DNA from: Gnetum montanum
Taxonomy: Eukaryota; Streptophyta; Gnetopsida; Gnetales; Gnetaceae
Reading direction: 5' to 3'
DNA: 64,000 nucleotides
Assembly: GCA_015680685.1 (NCBI GenBank)
Contig: MNCI01012629.1
Coordinates: forward strand, 429,535-493,534
Of this stretch, positions 57,618 through 64,000 are shown piece after piece; position 1 is the first letter of the stretch; each line of letters starts with the position of its first letter. The notes beneath the pieces are model-generated. The model saw nothing but the letters and a program-made list of their open reading frames with translations. It was not told the origin of the DNA and searched no databases. Made by a program: the position numbers and the translations under genes.

Positions 57618-60600
57618 TCTACCAAGGTAATAATATTCATATTAACAACCAAATCCTTACAAATATTATGTCTAGTTTTTGATATCTCTAGGAAGTACTA
57701 TTGTTCACAACCCTACATGTCTCAACCACTAGTATGTTACTTTTATTAGGCTCCTAATCCTCTATCACTAGTAGCATTATAAGAAAAAATTCTAATACAA
57801 CCATGATAGAAGAGTGCTATTTGGGTAGTTAGTATGCAAGAGGACATCACAAGTAATAGTGAACCAAGGACAAAGAAATATCCTTTCTTTAAGATAAGTC
57901 AAGAAAAGATTTGAGGGATGAGAATTTCATTTAATCATACTTCTCCTACATCAAGTCCTCAAGTAAGTATCATGCTAAAGACATCAACAAATAATAATCT
58001 AAGGATTATCATACTTACAAATATTGTAACACATTAGATAAAAGTAGGGGTAATTCCCAAGAAATAAATAGATCATGAAAGCCATTTAATCTATCTTTAG
58101 GTAGCAAGAAACAAGCCATGTAAATTTCTATTGGATTTAGGATTGTAGTTAATCCTATTTTCTAGAATATGTATAGATTTGGAATTCATCTCTATTGAAG
58201 AAATGCAACATCTCACTAGAGCTAGTAGACCAGTACATTGTTGTTCCACTTAGATAACTAGAGGATGTTGTAATGACTATAAGTGATTGATCCTATCTTG
58301 TAGAATTTCTAGTCATTCTTGTGGGACTAAATAAAGGAAAATTTCCCATAATTGTGATAATCACATAGCTTAGCTAAGTTGATGCTAAGCCTGGAATTAG
58401 AGATTTATGCTTGGAAATTTTCAAGGAGGATGAGACTATAGCCATTTAATGACAAAGAGTTCCATGTACTGTGTATTGTGATAATGGATACAATTGCATG
58501 CAAAAAGTCTAGACAATAAGGAAAGATATCATTCTAACATGCAAAAAATGCATAAAAAATATTTTTGTATAATAGTTTTTGTATGTAGCAGTCATAAAGC
58601 AAGAGGAAAACTAGTGGATACCTAATTAAATAGAATCTAAATCAAATATACCCATGAAACTAATTAAAAAAATGATAAGTGCTTATGTGGAAGAAAATGA
58701 TAAGATAGAAAAAATATGAAGATAATTATTTCAAACTAAGTTACAGCAAGAAGATAATATTGAATGGGGATACTTAGGAATTCTAGATAGATATGAGCTA
58801 GAACCTCTAAAACATAAAACCTTATTGGGCATGCTTGAATCTACTTTCCCAAATAATAAAAAATTGATTATCGTAAATGTCAATCTTAGAAAGGAATAGA
58901 AACTAATATTATTAGAAGTTATAAATATATATCCAAATACATTCACCTATTTTTAAGATGTAATCATTCATATAGATTCATAAATCTCTCAATACTATAT
59001 CTAAAAAGATTTAGCTATTAAACTACACCATCAAACTTAATGAAGATTGAACCTAAAGCTCAAAGATGTTGTCAAAAAAGAATTGGAAAAACTATTAAAG
59101 GCAAAGTTCATCTGCCCTATTGTAGATAGTGAATGGATCAATTCATTGGTCATTGACCCAAAGAAAGGTAACAATTAGATGGTTTTTGTAGATTCTATGT
59201 TATTGAATGTGACAAAATTAAAAGATCATTTCCCTCTACCATTTGTTGACAAAGTATTAAACACTATTATGGGGCAATGGTATTATAACTTTGTAAATAG
59301 ATACAGTGGATATAAAATTTTTTTTATCATACCAGAGGATTGGAAGATAATGTTCATTAGCTTGTGGTGAATTTTTGCATTTAGAAAAATGTTATTTGAC
59401 CTATGCAATGCTCTAATAATATTTCAGATACTTGTATACAGTATCTTCCAAAAAGATTAGTAATAGAGTCATGATATTCATGGATGATTTCTCTACTTAT
59501 GAACTCAAGTTCAAACAATATCTAGACTATTTAGAGCAAGTTTTAAAAATATGTGTAAAAAATTAAAGCTTAATTGGCAAAAGATCCATTTAATGATCTA
59601 AGAGGGCATAGTTCCAAGGCATAAGGTATCACAAAAAGGAATAGAGGTAGATCATAATAAAATCAAAGCTAACTAGAATACTATTAAAGCTATCATAAAT
59701 AGTTAAAGATGTCACATCATTTCTTAATTACACAAGATATTAAAAAAGGCTTATTGAGAATTTTTCAATGATAGCAAAAATACACAATTTCAATGCTAAT
59801 CTAGATATCAATCCTAAGAGCCCTAGATTGGTCAATACATTTTTACATCATGACAAATGCTTTTAAATATACACTAGGAGATATGCTGACTTAACAAGAT
59901 GATTAAAAAAAGACCTTACTATATGCACTACACTAGTTGAAGCATTACTAGAGCACAACTAGACTATTACACTACAAAAAAGAAGCTTATGCCTATGGTA
60001 TATGTTCTTGAAAAATTTAGACATTATGTGCTTAGGTATTCAATATATGTTTATGTTGACCATAATGTAATTAGATTCTTAATGAATAAACTATTAGTTA
60101 GCTTAAGAGTAATTAGATGGCTCATCAAATGACAAGTATTTGACATCATCATGATTTATAGAAAAAGAACTAAAAACATTGTAGATAATCATCTATTAAG
60201 ATTATAATGGTATCCTCAAGATAATGAAGAATCTTTATTAGACTAATTTTGTGGTGAGTTCTTATTCATGAAATCGACAATGGTTATATATTCAATAGCA
60301 AAGTCTTGGATTATTGATTATATGGCTTATCTAGCATCACAAGAACTTCCTATTGAATGAGAAAAAGAAAGAAAGAAATAGTTTCTCCATAAAGTAAAAA
60401 AATATAAGAAATATAAGGAAATATTTATAAGATACATGTAGATGAACTAATTTGAAGGTGTTTTTCAAATGAGAATCAACCAAGAGTCCTATAAGATATT
60501 CATGAAAAATCATGTAGTGGTTATTATGAAAGAAGAAGAATAGCTTTGAAAATTCTGATGGTAGGCTACTTTTGACCTAGAATATTCAAGGATGCAGATT

Positions 60601-60738
60601 GATTTGAAAAATCTTATAAAAGATGCTGAAAACATTAAGGATAGACAACTAGTTATAAAGGGTCACAACATTGGATACAATCATTCGAGTAATTTGATTT
60701 ATGGCTAATTGATTATATGGGACCTATCACACCAATGT
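57618..60738 (+). pseudogene. Element F: Athila-like protease-RT-RNase H-integrase remnant
   Basis: Plus strand, very decayed. Protease at about 58,110-58,460 (LLDLGSSVNPIS, the D-x-G-S-S active-site form). RT at 59,060-59,560: KAKFICPIVDSEWINSLV, LKDHFPLPFVDKVLNTI, RYSGY and VMIFMDDFSTY (about 59,468-59,500). RNase H remnant at about 59,940-60,200. Integrase zinc region at about 60,500-60,660 (ALKILMVGYF, PRIFKDAD), then DLWLIDYMGPITP, after which G interrupts it. Gag is missing or unrecognisable in the 500 nt upstream. Same family as D and E, opposite orientation. Confidence 0.75.
60734..60738. repeat. Putative target-site duplication of element G, left copy (AATGT)
   Basis: Five bases before the LTR of G, within F integrase. 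The partner is outside the window. Confidence 0.4.
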
Positions 60739-61736
60739 TGATGAGTAGTGGTCCTTACCTATGCCCAACCATACAAATTACAAGTGTTCACATGTAATCC
60801 AATCAAATTTGGTGGATGGAACTAGTGTGGTATTTATATTATTAAGCATTGATTGCAGGTCATCTTCTTCTCACTTGGACTATTTGTAGCTTTATCATAT
60901 ATGGTTTAGCCTTAAAGTAAGGCATATGATTATTTATGTTATGCAACTAAGATATATGAAAGCATGGAAATTAATTATTTAATTTAATTAATAATAAGAA
61001 GATAAATCTTGAACTATTGTAAGAATGATGATTATCTATTTCCAACTTACTATACATATTCTAAACTCATGTACCCACTATTGCGATTACAAAGTGTTAT
61101 GCTACTAGCCAAAACAAGCAATAACACTACTAGGATTACCAAGTGAATATGTGTTTATACTCAAAACTAGTTTTACTTATTCCACTAATTGATTAACATG
61201 CATGGAAATGTAAATAATATCTAAGTACATAGAACATAAATTGCATTCAAAGTAAATTTATTTTAGGTCAAAATATTGCAATGAATATGAATCAATCTCA
61301 ACCTTATTGCCATTCATGGAATGTGTCCAAGTACAATACAACCAAATAAAATGCCATACAACTATCTCAAATCTACACTACAAGCATTCACTAACTGTTT
61401 GCTAAGATTATGGGAGAAAATTGTAAGAGCTTTACTATACTATAAATCAAATGTTGCTAAAGACATGATGGGTGATTGCATATTTATAAGAAAATATAGA
61501 CATTACATCGATGAAGATGTGTTAACTTATTTGATTGCATCGATGGGGATGCTTCAACAAGGATACATCAACATAGCTAAGTTATAGTAGATGTGATATA
61601 GCATCTACGATATAGTAGATGCAATGTAGTATCTACAATGTAGCATCTATGATATCTTGGCCAACTGATACACTTGACAAAATGATGCTTTATCATATCC
61701 CCAAGAATTATCTACCTAACATATTAGGTTTCATCA
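60739..61736 (-). repeat. LTR of element G (3' LTR, minus-oriented)
   Basis: 998 bp; plus-strand TGATGAGTAGTGG...GTTTCATCA. It shares CCTATGCCCAACCATACAAAT with D. Sequence to its right matches the 3' regions of D and E, so G reads on the minus strand with its body outside the window. Confidence 0.8.
61584..61660. repeat. GTAGATGC / GCATCTAC inverted-tandem cluster in the LTR of G
   Basis: Alternating TAGTAGATG and GCATCTAC words, repeated about three times with roughly 22-32 base spacing. It can fold into hairpins. Confidence 0.7.
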
Positions 61737-63810
61737 TACCTCCATGACTAACAAAAAGCTCATCCTTAAGTTATATATAAATGGATGAAGTTTCATTACA
61801 AAAATTGTAGCGTGATCAAGACTAGATTGGATACCATTATAAAGTTGGAATGCCATATTACAAAATTTTATTTGAGTATATGCATTACAACATGACAAAA
61901 AGGACTAGATAGATATCAAATTTTGAAAACTTATAGAAGTCTTTAACAAAATCTACTAATGATGAAGCTTCATAATGTTACTAGTAGTAACTATTTTTTC
62001 TAACTTGGTTATTATGTTGACACTCCTTTTTTATACAAAATAATTTTGAAGAATGGACTAAAATTTCTTCTCATTGTTCCATGGATGTAGAAAACATATG
62101 ATGTTTGAGCTTTAATACTTATATGTGCTACTATTTTTCCATAGGAATATCCTCCTCTATCCTCCTCTTAGCTCTTTTACTTACCTTGTAAAAGATCTTC
62201 AATTTTAGGCATTCCTTTTAGCATCACCTGTAATCATCAAATGATCAACGTTAGTTTTGGTAAGTTTTCTTTAATATTTAACACTTTTTGGATCCTTGAT
62301 TGGCTTAAAATTTGAAATAATTTAGCATTTAGGCTTAATGTGATTTTATAATAATGTTTCCCAAGTCTCTAAAGTAACTAAAATCATTAAGTTGTTGAAG
62401 TCATTTTGATTATTTTAATTATTTTTACTATTAGTTACAGTAATGGTAAAAAATGGGGGATTATAAAAAGTTCAAAAATCACATCCTTAGCCACTATGAT
62501 GGATGAGCTCAACTCCAAAAGCTCATAAGTTTTCGAACAACTAAAATCAATAGTCTAGTTTACAAGATATTCCAAATGCATTGGGGCATTGAAAAACATG
62601 TGGTTCTAAAATTACTAGAAAATTTCAAATTTAGAGGAAATTTAAATATGAAAGCATTAAAGATAATAAAAATTGATAAGGATTACTTACAAAATCATGC
62701 ATAAATATAGAGAACTTATTCATGATGTCATTTTTAGTTGTGATGATTATGTTTAGAGCCATGATTAACAAAAGTTATGCAAGTGGATCCTCCCAAAGCA
62801 AGCTTTACTTCTATAGAAATTTTTGTGTACATTTAGAAGTTAAACATAGATCATTTCTTTGTTCTAATCAACACACAACCATTGTAGTTGGGATCTTGCA
62901 CTATAATATACAAAATGATTAGATACAAATTTTCATGTAGTAGTGAGGTGAATAATGGAATGAAAAGGGATTGCAAATATTGGGACGTGAGGTGCATGAT
63001 CATGTCCACAATAAGTTCTTTTATCAATTGTTATTAAGATGACAGTAATACCTCTCCATTCAAGTTTTAGAGCAAGTTTATACCATTAATAGTAATCTTG
63101 CATTAATGTGCCTCTTCTTGCCTACCATCATGAGTCCATAATAACCATAGAGAGAAAGTGATAGTTCAAATAGAGAGGATAAGAGAAGAAGAAAATAGGT
63201 TTAGAAATTATTGAGGAATAAATTTGGGCCTTAGTTAGAGGGGTGTTCTTAGGTATGGGTAACATGTCTTTCCAACCCCATCAGCAGTGCTTGTATTCTA
63301 AGAGATCTTCAGAAAGGTATGTTTATTCCTATTATTTTTTATTACTAAATGAAAATCACATGTTACAAAGACATACTTCCTTTATGGTTAATAATAAAGT
63401 GATGATACATTTTGTAAGGAGTCATAAGCCTCAAAAAGAAAGTTAAGAAAAGAACCTAACAAATCCCGTTAAGGTCACACCCTTTTCCATTCGCAATTGG
63501 TTTTTCCCCTTTCTTCAATGCACAATGATTAGTCCTTAATTTTTAGTTTCATGTAAGAAGAACCATATTGATTTTATCATAAAAATATCTTATTTATAGA
63601 ACTAGAGGGATGGATAATGTAGTCTCACTACTTTATACAATTATTTACCTAGTCATCTTGATAGCATAGGATAAACACCTAACACATGGTGTTGACTTCT
63701 ACATCATGATTGATAATATTATTAACAAAAACATAGTAACCATCCATAAAACATAAATAAAATGACTCAAGAAAAGAAGAAATTATAAATAAAAGAGAAA
63801 TGAGAAGAAA
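61737..63810 (-). other. 3' region of element G
   Basis: Begins TACCTCCATGACTAAC, as D and E do after their LTRs. It holds the GGCCTTAGTTAGAGGGG block at 63,228 and the GTTAAGGTCACACC block near 63,466. No ORF of note; the extra ORF of E is absent. Confidence 0.65.
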
Positions 63811-64000
63811 TTTTTTTTTTTTGAGAGAATGTTCGGGAATGTATTACTGAAAGAATGGTACACGAGTATACAAGTACAAGCGGGGGTGGCCCACCCCGAA
63901 GAGAGGGGGGGTCCCCAGAAACCCACAAAAGATCAAGAGAAAAAACTCGGCCAACCCCCAGCATGGCGGCCGAACCACAGAGCCGTACAGATGTCCAAAA
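63811..64000 (-). mobile_element. 3' end of a LINE-type retrotransposon (minus)
   Basis: A 12-base poly-T on the plus strand (63,811-63,822), equal to a poly-A tail on minus, followed by a GC-rich stretch unlike the surrounding AT-rich DNA. On the minus strand it resembles the 3' untranslated end of plant non-LTR elements (GTACCATTCTTTCAGTAATA before the tail). The body lies beyond the window. It appears inserted in the 3' region of G. Confidence 0.6.

Noticed and set aside
62150-62260. Exon-like GT-AG bounded segment on the minus strand in the 3' region of G
   Set aside because: Short, with no homolog in D or E and no flanking exons found; splice-like dinucleotides are common in AT-rich DNA.

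Overview
This window is repeat-dominated intergenic DNA of a vascular plant with a large genome. I see no host gene. The evidence is stacked Ty3/Gypsy LTR retrotransposons of two plant lineages, almost all decayed, plus the 3' end of a LINE at the right edge. The species cannot be named from the sequence.

Left part (1-34,503, moderate GC): a nest of three related Tat-lineage Gypsy elements, all on the + strand. Element C is the oldest and survives in two pieces (13,082-15,887 and 32,991-34,503). Element B (15,888-32,990) is structurally complete and sits in C between TATAC target-site duplications. It has LTRs of about 1.62 kb, a PBS, gag, protease, RT, two RNase H domains, integrase, a tandem array, a 272-codon 3' ORF and a PPT. 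Element A (1-13,081) lacks its 5' part, which lies outside the window, and also ends inside C. The Tat assignment rests on a CxxHxxxGxxTxxC gag motif, a YVDD RT, a second RNase H after the usual one, and integrase.

The remarkable feature is an antisense, intron-containing gene inside these elements, in the roughly 5 kb between protease and RT. In A it can be traced by hand as nine exons on the minus strand (5,782 to 1,700). Exon lengths sum to 3,324 nt, every intron phase is compatible, and no frameshift is needed; only substitution stops and two mutated donors spoil it. B carries the same gene (25,957 to 22,058). C, much more diverged, keeps at least two of the same exons with the same phases and splice sites; one exon is 450 nt in all three copies. 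A and B also share a TATAAGTA box about 150 bp upstream of the antisense ATG. This is the best candidate for an undescribed system here.

Right part (35,326-64,000, AT-rich): a second nest of much older, Athila-like Gypsy elements with FMDD reverse transcriptases and LTRs of the form TGATGAG...CATCA. D (41,713-50,390, minus) is inserted in the integrase of E (35,479-57,288, minus), with near-perfect target duplications for both. E carries an extra ORF before its 3' LTR that D lacks. E may itself split a short TGTAACA...TGTTACA LTR (H). F (57,618-60,738, plus) is a pro-RT-RNaseH-IN remnant interrupted by G, whose LTR (60,739-61,736) and 3' region run to the right. A LINE 3' end (63,811-64,000, minus, poly-T) closes the window.
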